A stretch of 64,000 nt of DNA, from contig JAJKFL010000006.1 of assembly GCA_021186555.1 (NCBI GenBank), forward strand, positions 38,871,478 to 38,935,477, given 5' to 3'. The DNA is from Reticulitermes speratus. Lineage: Eukaryota > Arthropoda > Insecta > Blattodea > Rhinotermitidae. Shown in pieces: positions 12,226-23,635 of this stretch. The stretch's first letter is position 1. Every line of letters starts with the position of its first letter. Under the pieces are notes generated by a model. It saw only the letters and a list, made by a program, of their open reading frames with translations, ran no database searches and had not been told where the DNA came from. The position numbers and the translations under genes were made by a program.

Positions 12226-12589
12226 CGTGCAAGTTATACGAATTTTGAAACTTTCCCGTTGGACAACCATCTGGCATCCAGAAAAAGCAACAGTAAATTT
12301 AACGGAGCGCAATCATTTAAATTTACTTGGACCGGTGTCGATTAAAGTATTTCGGTTTAGAGGCTTTCCTTACAAAATCAAAGGAAAGGAAAGTATTATG
12401 TGGAGTCAACGTCCGCTTGTCCGTCTGTCTGTTGTGACGTAGTATCAGTGACAACGCCTTTCGGCGGATTTTCATAAAATTAGGCATAGAAGTTCTTTAC
12501 AAAAAGTTGTTGAGTGAACGCGAGTTTCTACAGATCCGCTGAGTGACTGTCATACTTTACTCTAGTGCGTGAATAATTTTCTACACGTA

Positions 12590-12886
12590 AAGGTAAAGCA
12601 ACCCCATTACAGGCCTAGACAGGCCCTGAGGGGTCCAGGAGGTTGAGGCTCCCAGATTTGTGGACAATCGGCACTCGAAGGTGGTAAGGTTGTCAGCCCT
12701 ACGCACCGGCCGCCTTTACCCCCCAGGAAATATTCCTGGTACACATTTCTGTTAGAGGCTGAGTCGACCCCAGGGCCATAGTGCGACCGAAACGATTATG
12801 TCAAGGAATTAATTGCAATGACACCATCGGAAATCGAACCCGCGACGTTCCGGTTTGTAGCGTAGTGCCTCAACCAACTGCGCCAC
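12590..12886 (-). mobile_element. tRNA-headed SINE, family C, with 14-bp TSD
   Basis: A full-length inverted copy of the SINE at 11937-12225. It is flanked by the identical 14-mer ATTTTCTACACGTA at 12576-12589 and 12887-12900, the expected target-site duplication of LINE-mobilised SINEs. The clean duplication fixes the element length at about 297 bp. Confidence 0.9.
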
Positions 12887-12900
12887 ATTTTCTACACGTA

Positions 12901-13480
12901 CCTACCACATTTCGTAAGAGATCTGGATACAATTTGGTACAGAAAATTTCCATATAATGCCGTTGAGACATTGCGAGTTTCGTGAAAATCAGTACAATGT
13001 AATCTATATTTTACTAAACTTCGTGAAAACATATCTGCCCTATTTTATACATTTTCTTCCAATTTTGGGTAAAATTTTGTACATGAGATGCCCAAAAAAA
13101 TTAATGAGAGATTATGAATTTCCTGAGAATCGGTTTAATAGAAGACCTAATTTACGTCAGGATGCAATGAAATGTATATGCGTACCTTCCACGTTTATTG
13201 TCCGATTTGGGTGAAATTCGATGTAAGAGATCTGCAAATTATGTTTTTAAGCATTTATGAGTTCCTTAAAAATCGGCGCAGGGAAGGTCACATTTTTCTT
13301 ATGTGCAGTATCGTATGACATTTTGAAAGTAAAGGACGCGTTGGTAAAATCTATGTACTGTGTCACGGTATACACTATTTGCAGTCTTGTTCCCTATCAG
13401 TATCATTCCTTTAACACTCATATTTCATTCATATGCCGTCGACGCTGTATACTATTACATTAGCCATCACAGTGTCATTA
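12901..13480. other. Unassigned sequence
   Basis: Contains several short segments of the form TTTCGTGAAAATC, TTTCCTGAGAATCGG and TCCTTAAAAATCGG that look like degenerate repeats of one another, but no gene. Function unknown. Confidence 0.35.
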
Positions 13481-13484
13481 AGGA

Positions 13485-13722
13485 AAGGTGAAGTTTTCCC
13501 TCCGCATGACATAAAGGCATGTGGAGAAGGCGGTGGTAGAGCCCCGCGCATTCTTAACCTCTGCTAATGCCGAGGTTTACAGTCCCTCAATGGGCCCCAT
13601 AATTTCTCTGGACTGTTTGGAGAAGATAATTTTTTTTTTTTTTTGCATGATGGGAATCGAAACACCTTTCCTCCGTCATGCAACCCGTAGCCTAGTCACT
13701 ATACCGACTGAGCTAATTCGAC
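13485..13722 (-). mobile_element. SINE family B copy
   Basis: Family-B landmarks are present (CATGACATAAAGGCATGTGG, then TTAACCTCTGCTAATGCCG, then the tRNA-like head read on the minus strand as TAGCTCAGTCGGTATAGTGA). An internal run of 16 T near 13629-13644 is specific to this copy. Confidence 0.7.
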
Positions 13723-14615
13723 TTTAACGTTATTAAATAAAACATTTAAAAACACTTGTTAAAAGTTTTTAATTCAAAGCAATGGATTTAAAAACTTCAC
13801 TGCTTGAGTGTCAAGAGACGTGATTTGTTTCAAGGTTTTCGCAGCAAACACCTGCCCGTTGCTCACTCAGTGTGTGCCAGTGACATCGGTGCTACACTTT
13901 TTATCGAAACCTGAAACTCACATTTGCATCCAAACACTGAAGGGGATCCGTCAGCGCACACAAGTTTTTTTTACTCAGTTTCATGTTGTACAAAAGCGTC
14001 TAAAACATTTTTAAAGATACCTCTTCTAGACATTTTAGTTTCTAAACGTTTGCTAGCAAAAACTCATTTTCTGTACCGTCAATGTGAATTACACGTGGAG
14101 CTAGTTTTACAACATCTGTTGACTCCTCAAATTTTATGCTGGACAAACAACTTGGTCAAATTTTGATTTCATAAATTATTTTTGATAAACTATCTTATAA
14201 CTTAACCATGAATTATTCTCCTGATTGTGCCATTTGACGAAGCGAATGGATGTGATTTAGTTAAAGAAGTACTACTTAGCCAGACATTTATAATATCTTT
14301 TGCACAGCGAAGGGTCAACACTTCGGTACTTTGTGCAGTCCTTTAGCCGTTACAACTCCCTATGCAACTAAATACGAAACTTCAACAGCAACATCATCTT
14401 TGTTTTGGGACTCATGAATATCAAATTTAGTTTCCTTAAAGTCTACATAACTATCAGATAGAGGTCTGGGGTTTCTTTTTCCTCATATATCAATTTTTCT
14501 TTTACCATTAATGCCTGACGTCCTATCACTCCTCAGCACAGCACAAGCTGCGGGCGTTCTTCTCCATTAATATTTATTCAGTTGAACCAATATTTTATGA
14601 ACTATTCTTTATGTT

Positions 14616-14880
14616 TGCCGATCCCAGTGGCCGTGCGTTCTAAGGCGTGTGTCTGCGGCCGCTCGCTTGCTGGGATTGTGGGTTCGAATCCCGCCGGTAG
14701 CATGAATGTTTGTCTCTTGTGAGTGTTGTGTGTTGTCAGGCAGAGGTCTCTGCGTCGAACTGATCACTCGATAAGAGGAGTCCTACCGAATGTGGTGTGT
14801 CTAAAAAGTGTGATCGTGAAGCCTCGATATTGAGGAGGCCCTGGCCCACTAGGGACTGTTGCGCCATGAAAAATAAAAGA
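14616..14880 (+). mobile_element. tRNA-headed SINE, family A
   Basis: The best-preserved family-A head: GCCGATCCCAGTGGCCGTGC, then GTGGGTTCGAATCCCGCC (B box), followed by TTGTCAGGCAGAGGTCTCTG and GATCACTCGATAAGAGG. It ends in an A-rich tail near 14867-14880. Confidence 0.85.
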
Positions 14881-14884
14881 TATT

Positions 14885-15585
14885 GATTTTTTCTTTTTTC
14901 CTGTCTTGTAATCCTTCCACCATAGTCAGACTGCACCATCCACAGACACAACAGCGGTAATTAGACATGACGTCTTGTAATCCGTGCGATATCGAACAAG
15001 AGTGTCAGAACAAATTAAATAAGATGCGAAAAAAAATTTTGTCGAAAAGCAATATATAATCTAATTCTCAGTATTAAAACTGTTGTAAATCATAACGTTT
15101 ACGTCTGTGTTAAAAGAAGTTGATTCAACCGTGTTTCAACTCTGTAATTTATAAATGTGGAATTTATTATCTGTAGCTATATGAAAGCTTAATGTTTTGG
15201 TGTGAAAGTAAAGCGTGTAAAGACAATAAACTGTTGCAGTGACATGTGCCGTCTTTCCACTTAGATTTCCCTCCTCAAAGTGAATGAAATTACAGAAGTT
15301 CAAGCTTCACGGCAAGAATTGCGTAAGTAAAATGTCGACACTTCATGAACTTTTCATTTCACTCGCACTAACGCTTAGGATTTAGCTTTCTTTTATAAAT
15401 AATTATCGACTTTTTATAAAGCGTTTGTGAATCGCCGAAACATCCTGCGCGACCCTATTTTAAGTCGCGACGCATAGGTTCAGAATTACTGTCTCTTCAC
15501 CTTTTGTTCTAAGATTAATATTATTGAGAAATGTAAACTCGGGGATCTTCAGCTGACTGCCTGTCACTATATCCCTGGTATCTCT
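14885..15585. other. No recognisable gene
   Basis: AT-rich sequence without supportable features between two SINEs. Confidence 0.4.
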
Positions 15586-15589
15586 CTCT

Positions 15590-15820
15590 TGGCGGCCGGG
15601 TTAGTATAGAAGGCATAGCGACTCCCTGCTGGCTGGACGGTCTGGGATTCGAACCCCGGCGAGGGAGACATTTTCCGTACCAGTCCAGAACGCCCCCGAG
15701 GTCTCTTTCTTGGCCGGTGAGTGGCTTTCACCAACCACCCCCTTCTAGTGCCGAGGTTAAACAACACTTAGATCTATATCTCTACATCTCCCCCCTCGTG
15801 CCTTCATGGCATATTATAGG
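15590..15820 (+). mobile_element. tRNA-headed SINE, family B (plus orientation)
   Basis: The head CGGGTTAGTATAGAAGGCAT (A box) and GGGATTCGAACCCCGG (B box) are followed by a CCAGTCCAGAACGCC body and TAGTGCCGAGGTTAAAC. It ends with a CCTTCATGGCATATT segment matching the tails of the minus-strand copies. Confidence 0.8.
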
Positions 15821-16124
15821 GTGAACTTCACCGTAACTTATTTGTCTGATAAATTTTGTATGGGAATTCTTTTAAGAAGGAACTCTTTATTAAATAATAC
15901 TTGGTAGGCAGGGTGAGAGGGATTGAAAGAAGAGGATTAGACCAGTTTCAGAACAAACCAATATACCTATTTACCTTGAAAATCACTTCCTATTCTTAAC
16001 TGCACCTTACCTACTTTTTTTCCGAATGAAAATAATAACCCATCGAACGAGTTAATTACACCGCCTGACTGTACAATTATCCAACATACAGGGACGTTAA
16101 ATCAAGTTCCGACTCTAAATAGCA

Positions 16125-16390
16125 GAGTGCAAGGCCGTTATATCTCAGTCAGTGTAGTGACTAGACTGCAGCCTAGACGACTGAAGCATCGGGGTTCGAT
16201 TCCCAGTAGACCGAAGAGCGTCCCGGCCAAATGTGGCACCCACCAAGTGCTGACCTTTTTCATGGTCACCGGGTGTACTTCCTCAAGAATAAAGCTGCCA
16301 GTGTGTGAAGGTAACCACCCAACACCCTCTCCGGCCGAGGTTAAAAATGCGTGGAGCTGTACTTCCTCTGCTCCTGACGTCCCCATTGCG
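16125..16390 (+). mobile_element. tRNA-headed SINE, family D
   Basis: An A-box-like TATATCTCAGTCAGTGTAGT and a B box GGGGTTCGATTCCCAG, followed by a CCCGGCCAAATGTGGCACCC body and a GGCCGAGGTTAAAAATGCG segment related to the family-B 3' part. It is a single copy here, identified from the Pol III-type head and body layout. Confidence 0.65.
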
Positions 16391-16515
16391 TGGTACGTAA
16401 TTTCTTACAAGAACATTACCGTACATCGCCTTATAACTGAGGACAGTACCAAAATATACCCTTTTTTCCAAGGCGGTCCCACTTTTGTCACAGGCCTGTT
16501 GCCATCACTGGTAGT

Positions 16516-16761
16516 CAGTGCCGGCCTTAACAAACGCGGGGCCCGATTGCGATTCTTGTGGCGGGCCCCTAAACGTTACTGTGCAGAGCAAAAAATGACT
16601 AACGTTTTGGTATATTAACGTGAGGATTAAAATTGAAATGGTTCATATTTATCAATTTTAAAAATTACTAATGCGCGAATCTCCCATGAGCGTGGGGCCC
16701 CCGTAAGCGTGGGGCCCGACTGCGTCGAATCGGTTCAGTCGGCCTATGGCCGCCCCTACTG
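16516..16761. mobile_element. hAT-like MITE, no clean TSD
   Basis: The left end CAGTGCCGGCCTTAAC and the inverted right end CAGTAGGGGCGGCC form an imperfect terminal repeat. The interior has repeated GTGGGGCCC motifs. Flanking 8-mers match at only about half the positions, so target duplication is unproven. The ends resemble hAT-type CAG termini. Confidence 0.5.
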
Positions 16762-16769
16762 GCAGTTGT

Positions 16770-17620
16770 CGGTCTCTCGCTGTTAGACACAAACTGGTAC
16801 AGTCATAAGGGAGGTGAGGCTTCTGCACTTACTGCAACTCAGGCTACGTGTAACATAGACATAGCCCGTTACTTATTTCAGAGTCCGATCTGGTTTCTGT
16901 CAAATTCCTCTTTCTTACCGCGGACCTGACAGACAGCACCTTAAGTAAGATTAGAATTTGTCTCTATGCACTCAAAAATTGGCACGGTGGTCGACGCTGT
17001 TATTGCAATGTGCAATGCTTCTGAATGCGGTTGAATCCTCATTCGTATCTTCTTAATTATATAAATAAACTTTTGTTTTTTTTTAAGGTTAATAACTAAT
17101 AGTCTCGTTTCCTTGAACGCATCAGAAGCGCTGTCACATTTCTTATCAAGCTTATACTGGTAACACCGGAGGAGGAAGAGTTGTGGGATATACTGGAGGA
17201 AAATGGTGGCGGTCATAAAATACAGGTGGCGACAAAAAAGGTTAGACTAAACCACTCACTGAAGGAGAAGAAGAAAGATTTTAATTTACTTAATTTTAGT
17301 GTTGTTCATTTGTTAAAGTTCTAGCTACTGCAAGCTTATTATATTAACATGGAAAGTAAAAAAAAGTGCGGAACAAAAAAGAGGCATTTGCTCTTGTTAT
17401 TTACAATGGAACACACCACAAATAGTCAAATAGCAGAACTAGATTCTGCTTACAATGCGCCTTTGCTTGTGCACGGTTACGGTTCCAACCCAAGCTACTG
17501 CTTGAACATCGGCCTTTAACTTAACACTTAACAGATTGTAGTAAAGCATTTATTTGTTCGCTAAAGTACACTATAAAATAAAAATCAAAACAGGATCTGC
17601 CCGAGCCAGTACTTGCTCTC
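16770..17620. other. No recognisable gene
   Basis: Unassigned AT-rich sequence with short open frames only. Confidence 0.4.
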
Positions 17621-17624
17621 TACT

Positions 17625-17877
17625 AGTACCCGTAACATGTCAATGGAGGCACAGAGGGGAAATAGAGGTAGAGCTCTACCCCTTCTTAACCTCGGCGCTA
17701 CATGGGGGTGGGTGATCAACGCCATACCCCAGCCGCGTTATACAGGAAGCTGGGTGGGCCCCAGGGTCGGTCTGGACTGTCGTGGAGAAGAAATAAATCT
17801 CTTGCCCCAACGGGGTTCGAGCCCCGAACAGTCCAGCCCGTAGCAAGTCGCTGTATCGACTAGGCTATCCCGGCCCC
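17625..17877 (-). mobile_element. tRNA-headed SINE, family B
   Basis: Close match to 11595-11893: TTAACCTCGGCGCTACATGG, GCCCCAGGGTCGGTCTGGAC, and the minus-strand head GGGATAGCCTAGTCGATACA with B box GGGGCTCGAACCCCG. Confidence 0.85.
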
Positions 17878-17879
17878 GC

Positions 17880-19085
17880 TTAGTAGTATGTTAGATTCCG
17901 GTAAACTGTTTCAGACACACGGCGTATCTGCAGTTGTGTGTTGGTGTCCCAATATTAGTTCAATCACAGTGACTATTAAGGTTAGGTTCTATGTGTTAGT
18001 ATCTGGATACTATTTGAGACACGGTGATTCCTTTGAAGCTCTTCAGTTCCAGCTTGCCATTTTATACCAGGAGACTAATCTGAATATTAAATAAATTAAC
18101 GATTCAGCAGCATACGCACTCTCTAACACATGCTTTCTTTGCAGTTTTGCATATCTCTCAGATGATCGATCGGTACAGGCATTAAATTATTCTTGAGAAG
18201 CTACTTGCGGTATTTAAGATACATGACACTATATGTCAGGCAGTAATTTTTTTTTTCCTTTTCTTTCTTTCAACACTCTTCTTACCGAAGACTGTTCCAA
18301 ACAATAAGCCTACTTGTGGGTTTCGATGAGATCAGTAAATTGTGTCGTGTATCAAGGTTTTGTAGCTTATAACATCAGTCTTTCTGAAGAGATGACAGAA
18401 TTTCATGAATGTCGGATTTATACTGGACTGATACGGACAACAAAACTTTACCCAGTCTCAAACGAACTAACAAATTTATTGACCCCCACGGAAAAGTCGT
18501 TTTAAGAATTCACAGCGTTGTATGGAACCATAAAATTCATTATTTTATTCAAAACGGGGCACCATTTGTGTCTGTCCTGAGTAGAATAAATCCAGTTGAC
18601 ACCCGTCCATCATACTTCGTTAAGATATATTATACTCGTATACATACACATTAGAAGAAAGGACACTACATACAAAAGGCCGCCGTGGTAAAGCAATCGC
18701 TACTGCAGTGTAATCGTTGCCATTTTCTTATCAATGGCTCCAGAACTTTACTATCTTGCTGCTAAGCGCTCATGGTGAACAGCAACACAACATCAGTCCG
18801 TCGCCAAGGACTCCGATGTACCGCATATACATAGCCTAAATAGTGAATAGTGGCGGGCTCTTGTGAGCATGATGATGAATTTCGATTCCCATAAAACGAT
18901 GGGGAGATCCGGCTACCTCAGTAACTCTACGCCAATCTATGCTTTACGTTTTTCAATAAGTGCTCTGCTCGACGAAGGTAGTATTGTAGTTTTAAAGTTG
19001 TCTATTTCGCGGATTTTTTTTAGATCAATGTATTCAATTTATTGTACCAACTAAATGCACATCATTAGTTACATATGAGTGTTAA
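17880..19085. other. No recognisable gene
   Basis: Short open frames without recognisable domains. A near-tRNA-like but uninterpretable GC-rich patch lies near 18680-18860. Confidence 0.4.
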
Positions 19086-19090
19086 ATACG

Positions 19091-19136
19091 TAGCTCTAAC
19101 ATGTTTCGGTGCAAGCACACCATCATCAGGGAGCAC
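19091..19136 (-). ncRNA. Small hammerhead ribozyme motif (HHR-1)
   Basis: On the minus strand the core CUGAUGA is followed by one extra U, helix II (GGUG...CACC), GAAA, and the minimal helix III ACAUGU. The predicted cleavage site is after the next U. Helix I pairs GCUC (upstream) with GAGC (downstream), with one mismatch at the core-proximal pair. The all-important GA, GAAA and CUGA residues are intact. It belongs to the motif set described in the findings. Whether it cleaves is unknown; variants with so short a helix III are thought to act best as dimers. Confidence 0.75.
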
Positions 19137-19737
19137 AGTGTGCCAGGTTTAAAATCGTCTGCCAGTGACAAACCACTATTTACATGGTTCCACTAGAATA
19201 GTTGACCGACAGCAAGCAACCGATACACCCCAAGCACGCATAACACACAATCCACGTAACAGGTACGTCTGATCAAATAATTCAACAATATTGCCATAGT
19301 ATAGAAAATAACTATTATACGGAAATAATATTTCATATTCTCCAACAGGAAATACAAAAAACGGCAATGCAAAACCATGCATACGAAAATAACAATAAAC
19401 CAATAATAGCGCGCAGACATACCAGATCATAGCAAAGCTACAGTGGAAGATACACTACACAGCTTTTCTACGTGACATACTCCGATAGAAAATACAGGAC
19501 GCGTGGGTGATATGACAAAGTGTGCAACAACAGTGCTATAAGTTTTGCAAAGGTGGAATTATTGCAGGATTGCAGGTGTTGACTGTTTTTAAGAATTTTT
19601 AAGAGTTCTTTAAACGAGTTTTTTAAAACGAGTTTTAGTGACTTTTAGTGATTTGTGAAAACTTTATATGCGACGAGACCTGTGGGATCATGTCTTGTGT
19701 ATGTTTTACATATGGTCTACGCAACTAAATGTAGTAA

Positions 19738-19781
19738 AACCCCTGAAGATGGTAAGGTACCTTACCGAAACATGTCGGGTT
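19738..19781 (+). ncRNA. Small hammerhead ribozyme motif (HHR-2)
   Basis: Upstream strand AACCC pairs perfectly with GGGUU (19777-19781) as helix I. CUGAAGA lies at 19743-19749, followed by one extra U. Helix II has six pairs (GGUAAG / CUUACC) closed by a GUAC loop, then GAAA at 19767-19770. ACAUGU forms the minimal helix III, and cleavage would be after C19776. All core positions are intact. Surrounding sequence (about 19500-19860) is probably the host retroelement end. Confidence 0.8.
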
Positions 19782-20007
19782 AATTAAGAGTTAATTAATC
19801 TACTATTAAAATTTTTAATAGTGAAGGTGCATCAAGTTGGTTTTAATTTCAATTTTAATGGTTCCACAGTCTGTACCAATGAAATATGCCTTGACTTCAT
19901 CTGACTCAAGAAGATGAAAGACAGGCATGTTATGAGAATATTATGTTGAACATTGTCCTCTATCTGCCTCAGACAACGGACAGTGTCCAAAATAACATTA
20001 TTACAGT

Positions 20008-20165
20008 CAGGGGTGCACAAATTTTGCAAATAGTTACCTCAAAATGCTAGGAGCCAGAAGGGTGACATGAAGGAACTTTAATATTAAAGACCCACAAATA
20101 TTAGGTGCCACCACACAAAATTTAGTTGCCCAGGCCATCTGGTGCCCAGGATTTGTGCACCCCTG
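20008..20165. mobile_element. hAT MITE, 158 bp
   Basis: The ends are inverted copies of CAGGGGTGCACAAAT, perfect over 15 bp. Flanking 8-mers ATTACAGT and CTTACAAT agree at 6 of 8 positions, as expected of an ageing hAT target duplication. There is no coding potential. Confidence 0.85.
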
Positions 20166-20929
20166 CTTACAATGACCAAACTACTGTCACAAACCTTTAT
20201 AGGATGATGGTAACAGTGCTATGTAACTCTCAGATGGAACGGTGACAGAGATCAGTGTAAGGTGCATACATTTTTTGTGAAAAGAGATATTGTGAATATA
20301 AAGCTGTTACTGTATTTTCTGCAAAAAGTGGAATCTGCATGACACATTGATAACTTAACGAATATGGGCTTTTATCCATTTATTTATTTACTTATCCACA
20401 GGATACTTAACAATACTACGTGATTCAGTTCTACAGAGCTTGCATAATGATGAGTTGTATCCCAAAAGAATCTCCTTTTCTTGGACTTTATCCATCAGCT
20501 AATTGTAATTAAAATAAAACACTTTTCAGAAACCAGCTTTGCTTCCATCTACAGGTGTTGCAACTAGCCTACCAGGTAGGCCCCTTACATTCAAATATTC
20601 TTAGTCAGTCAGGGCCCACTGCCTGAGAATAGCTGCACCGGGCCAGTGTTAAGACGCAGCATTTCTTTCTGGGATGAGTGTAAAACTGAACTGAAGTGTA
20701 CTTATTTCTTGGATCAAAGAGTAGGATTCTGATTTCATATCCAGTCCACTTTCTGCCTATACTTGTGTGAAAGTAAACCGAGAAACTAGTGAGGAGAAAA
20801 CTGGATATTCGCTGAACATAACAGGTAAGGCACAAGATCAGTTTTAGACTGTACAAAGGTAAATATGTATTGTTTACTACAGACTAATGAAGGTCATTCC
20901 CTTAGATACAATTCTTCTGGGATGTTATA

Positions 20930-21110
20930 TTGTGTCAGTAAAAAGTGGCCAACATTTCAAAGGATTATAGTGCCCTGAACTTCAAGGTAAATCAGTGCAA
21001 AATGAGTTCTCTTATACAATCCTCAGAAATGTCAGAAACTATTTACCAACCAACACGTGTTAACATCCCAGAAAACTTGGATCTTTAACAATACTAGTGT
21101 GGTAACTTCT
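20930..21110 (+). repeat. Interspersed repeat family F
   Basis: The landmarks GGGATGTTATATTGTGTCAG, then CAGAAACTATTTACCAACC and TTAACATCCCAGAAAACTTG, are shared with 53180-53350 and with the repeats at 36440-36595 and 42255-42620. The family carries a degenerate hammerhead-like segment in those copies. It is likely the non-coding end of a Penelope-like or related retroelement; no superfamily can be proven here. Confidence 0.65.
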
Positions 21111-21194
21111 AACGTAAAAAAATTAATTTAAATTAAATAATTATGTGTGGTGTAAGTGAATTGGATGCACTGAAGACTATGAACTCTCGTCGAC

Positions 21195-21239
21195 ACCCCC
21201 TGAAGATGGCACTAAAGGTGCCGAAACATATGTAGGGAT
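21195..21239 (+). ncRNA. Small hammerhead ribozyme motif (HHR-3)
   Basis: CUGAAGA at 21200-21206, one extra U, helix II GGCAC/GUGCC with a UAAAG loop, GAAA at 21223-21226, and helix III from ACAUAUGU. Cleavage would be after A21234. Helix I has three G-C pairs (CCC / GGG), then a mismatch. The core is intact; helix I is shorter than in HHR-2. Confidence 0.7.
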
Positions 21240-21659
21240 AAGAAAATACTAAAATAGTGTAGTGCATTTGTTGGAATAAATAATTAATTAAATGAAATGT
21301 GTGCTTAGTGGGGGTGAGCACCAGCTATTCCCAAGGTAGAAGTGTGCGTGGCTTGAAAAGTTTTAACATCCTACTTTCCAAAACACTGAAAACATATGTT
21401 GTGGTCCAGTTGATAACACTATGATTCATATTTGGGAGGTCCCTGGGTCAAATTTTGGCACAAAGAGAAGTTACCCAGACTAACAGTTTCTGTGGTCCTC
21501 CTCAGTCCATTCACACAAACATTGAGATGGTGCCCCAAATTAGGCTACTTGCCACCAATATCAAAGCAAATTGTTGGTTACATTTGTAGTAATGCATATA
21601 GTGGGCTTCAGGTTTATCACCTTAGAATTACATAAATAAAGTGAACTTTTGTTATACTG

Positions 21660-22245
21660 TATGAGTGAGGGGCAAGGTAAAAGTGGTGGAAGAACTCGTG
21701 GCTTCAATTTTCAAGAGTCTAGTAGTACCCATGGTTTTATTTCGTCATGTAGATTCTTTATTTTTGGTTTCTGCCAATAAGATGGGCTTAAAAGTAGGTA
21801 CAGTGAATATAGTTTATAATGAGTAACTCCCCACATTATCCATTAAGTACTGACTATGATGAAAAGTACATAGAGAAATCTATAAATACAAAATTCATTG
21901 GGTTACACGTTTATAACCAGTTAACTTGGAAGAATTGTGTTGGTAAAATGATTCCTAAATTATGTGCAGCATCTTATGTAGTTCTACATCAGCAAAACTA
22001 ACACTGTCAGAAAAATTTGTTTTGCCCGTTTCCACTATAAGGAAATACTGAATAATTGTGGGGATTAATATATCTTACAGTAAAAAAAACATTTATTTAC
22101 AAAAGAAAAGTATTAGAATTAAGGTTGGTATGAAACATAGAAATTCATGTGGAGTTTAAGGGACCAAAAATCTTACCTCTTCCATGTGAGTATGTATATT
22201 CATTAATTAACGTCTTTGCAAATAAGACAAATTGCAAAAAAAAAA
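21660..22245 (+). mobile_element. 3' fragment of a non-LTR retrotransposon, decayed
   Basis: A plus-strand frame at 21819-22001 reads YDEKYIEKSINTKFIGLHV followed by WKNCVGKMIPKLCAASYVV, the segment just after the RT palm in jockey/CR1-type LINEs. Compare TQFLGITIDSSLSWKNHID in the CR1 copy at 36931. The frame then breaks; later pieces (HRNSCGV, CEYVYSLIN-like) are still readable. A paralogous fragment follows at 22430. Confidence 0.7.
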
Positions 22246-22268
22246 AATCAAGTTGAACATATTTTGCA

Positions 22269-22314
22269 GTTTTGCCTGAGGATGGGGACGGAGCTAGTCT
22301 CCAAAATGTTGCAT
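22269..22314 (+). ncRNA. Decayed hammerhead motif (HHR-4)
   Basis: CUGAGGA at 22276-22282 and helix II GGGGAC/GUCUCC (six pairs including one G-U) are intact, but GAAAC has become AAAAU. Helix I keeps UGC/GCA. Both changes, CG to CA and CG to TG, fit loss of methylated CpGs. Probably inactive because G12 is lost. Confidence 0.55.
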
Positions 22315-22429
22315 TTAAACGAATTGACGCGGCTGTGCGCCCGAGAAGACTATATTGAATCATGTCGCCGCGAAACTTTTAAAACTTATATGAACATGTT
22401 AGTATTAATTAATAATTGTTAAACTGTGT

Positions 22430-22895
22430 GAGGGTGAGGCAAGGTGAAAGTTGAGAAAGAACATGTGGCTTTAATTTTCAAGTGTCTGCCTCCCATAGTT
22501 TTATTTGGTCTTATGGATTTTTTATTTTTGGTTTCTGCCAAAAGGGTGTGGATTACAAGTTGATAACCAACAGACTAGGAAGAATCATACTGATCAAATG
22601 GTTCCTAATTTATGTGCAGCATGTAGTGCATGTTTTACATCAGCAACACTACCACAGTCAGAACAGTTTGTTTTGCCAGTTTTCACTATAATGAAATATG
22701 GAATAAATGTGGTGGCTAATTTGTCTTCCAGTAAAAATGTATTTACACCACAACAGAAAATTGTCAGAAATATGGTTGGTACAAAAACTAGAAATTCATG
22801 TAGAGTCTAATAGATCAAAAATTTTACCTATTCCATGTGAGTATGTATATTCATTAATTAACTTCTTTGTAAATCATACAAATTTAAAAAAAGAA
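22430..22895 (+). mobile_element. Second 3' fragment of the same LINE family
   Basis: Aligns with 21660-22245 over most of its length (GAGGCAAGGTGAAAGTTGAG, TTTTTATTTTTGGTTTCTGCC, TTATGTGCAGCATGT, CCATGTGAGTATGTATATTC). Readable pieces include RNSCRV and CEYVYSLINFFVNHTN. It has several frame breaks. Two same-strand fragments 780 bp apart suggest a local duplication or two insertions. Confidence 0.7.
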
Positions 22896-22899
22896 AAAC

Positions 22900-23635
22900 A
22901 ACTGTACATAATAGCAGGAATAAACACCATCTTCCTATGCCAGTTGGCAGCCTTTCATGTTTTCATAAAAGTACATACTGTGCTTGTCTCAGAATATTCA
23001 ACAATTTGCCATGTGGGCTCACAAGTCTAAAGGCTCAGTTTAAGGCACCATGAAGAAGGCACTTTAAAAAACTACACATTCCTTTCATACTGTTGCTGAA
23101 ACTGTAATGTTTAAAAATGACTCCTAATCTTATCAACTGTCTGTAATGAATTCCTTGTAACATCAAATTATAAATACTAACTAATTTCACAAATATTTAT
23201 GACTAACCATTTGTTATTTCATAATATTTCTACAAGTATTATGAAGTAACAAATAGTTGTTGGTAACTATTTTTGCAGTTAGTTGGTATTTACATTGCAT
23301 AGTTAATCAACTGCATGGAACATGTATGACTCTAAGTTTGGTGTTGTAACTTTTTGAATACTGTATAGGAAATACTTATAATATTTTTTTTTGTATGATT
23401 TATTTTACATCGTATCTTACGTCTACTAGATTTTGGATCCATGGAACGTATAATGTATGTTTCTGTCTTCACAGCATTTTTTTACAACTCCCCACCTTGT
23501 CCTCTCTTTGTATCCCTCCAGATGCAGTCAACAGTCTCTCTGAAACGAGAATTCACTTTCAACCTGCCAACCTCCTGCACAAGGTAACACTAAATCCTTT
23601 TGTGTGCACAGTATCAAACTAACGTGAATATGTCC
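22900..23635. other. No recognisable gene
   Basis: AT-rich unassigned sequence between LINE fragments. It contains a short near-palindromic alternation of ATTATGAAGTAACAAATAG-type segments near 23210-23260. Confidence 0.4.

Noticed and set aside
14616..14700. Possible tRNA gene with GGTTCGAATCC B box
   Set aside because: Same reasoning: head of SINE family A, repeated at 1938 and 11136.
15425..15450. CCGAAACATCC resembling a hammerhead 3' core
   Set aside because: No CUGANGA or pairable helix II upstream.
16127..16618. 163-codon plus-strand open frame
   Set aside because: It runs through a tRNA-headed SINE and a hAT-like MITE; not a gene.
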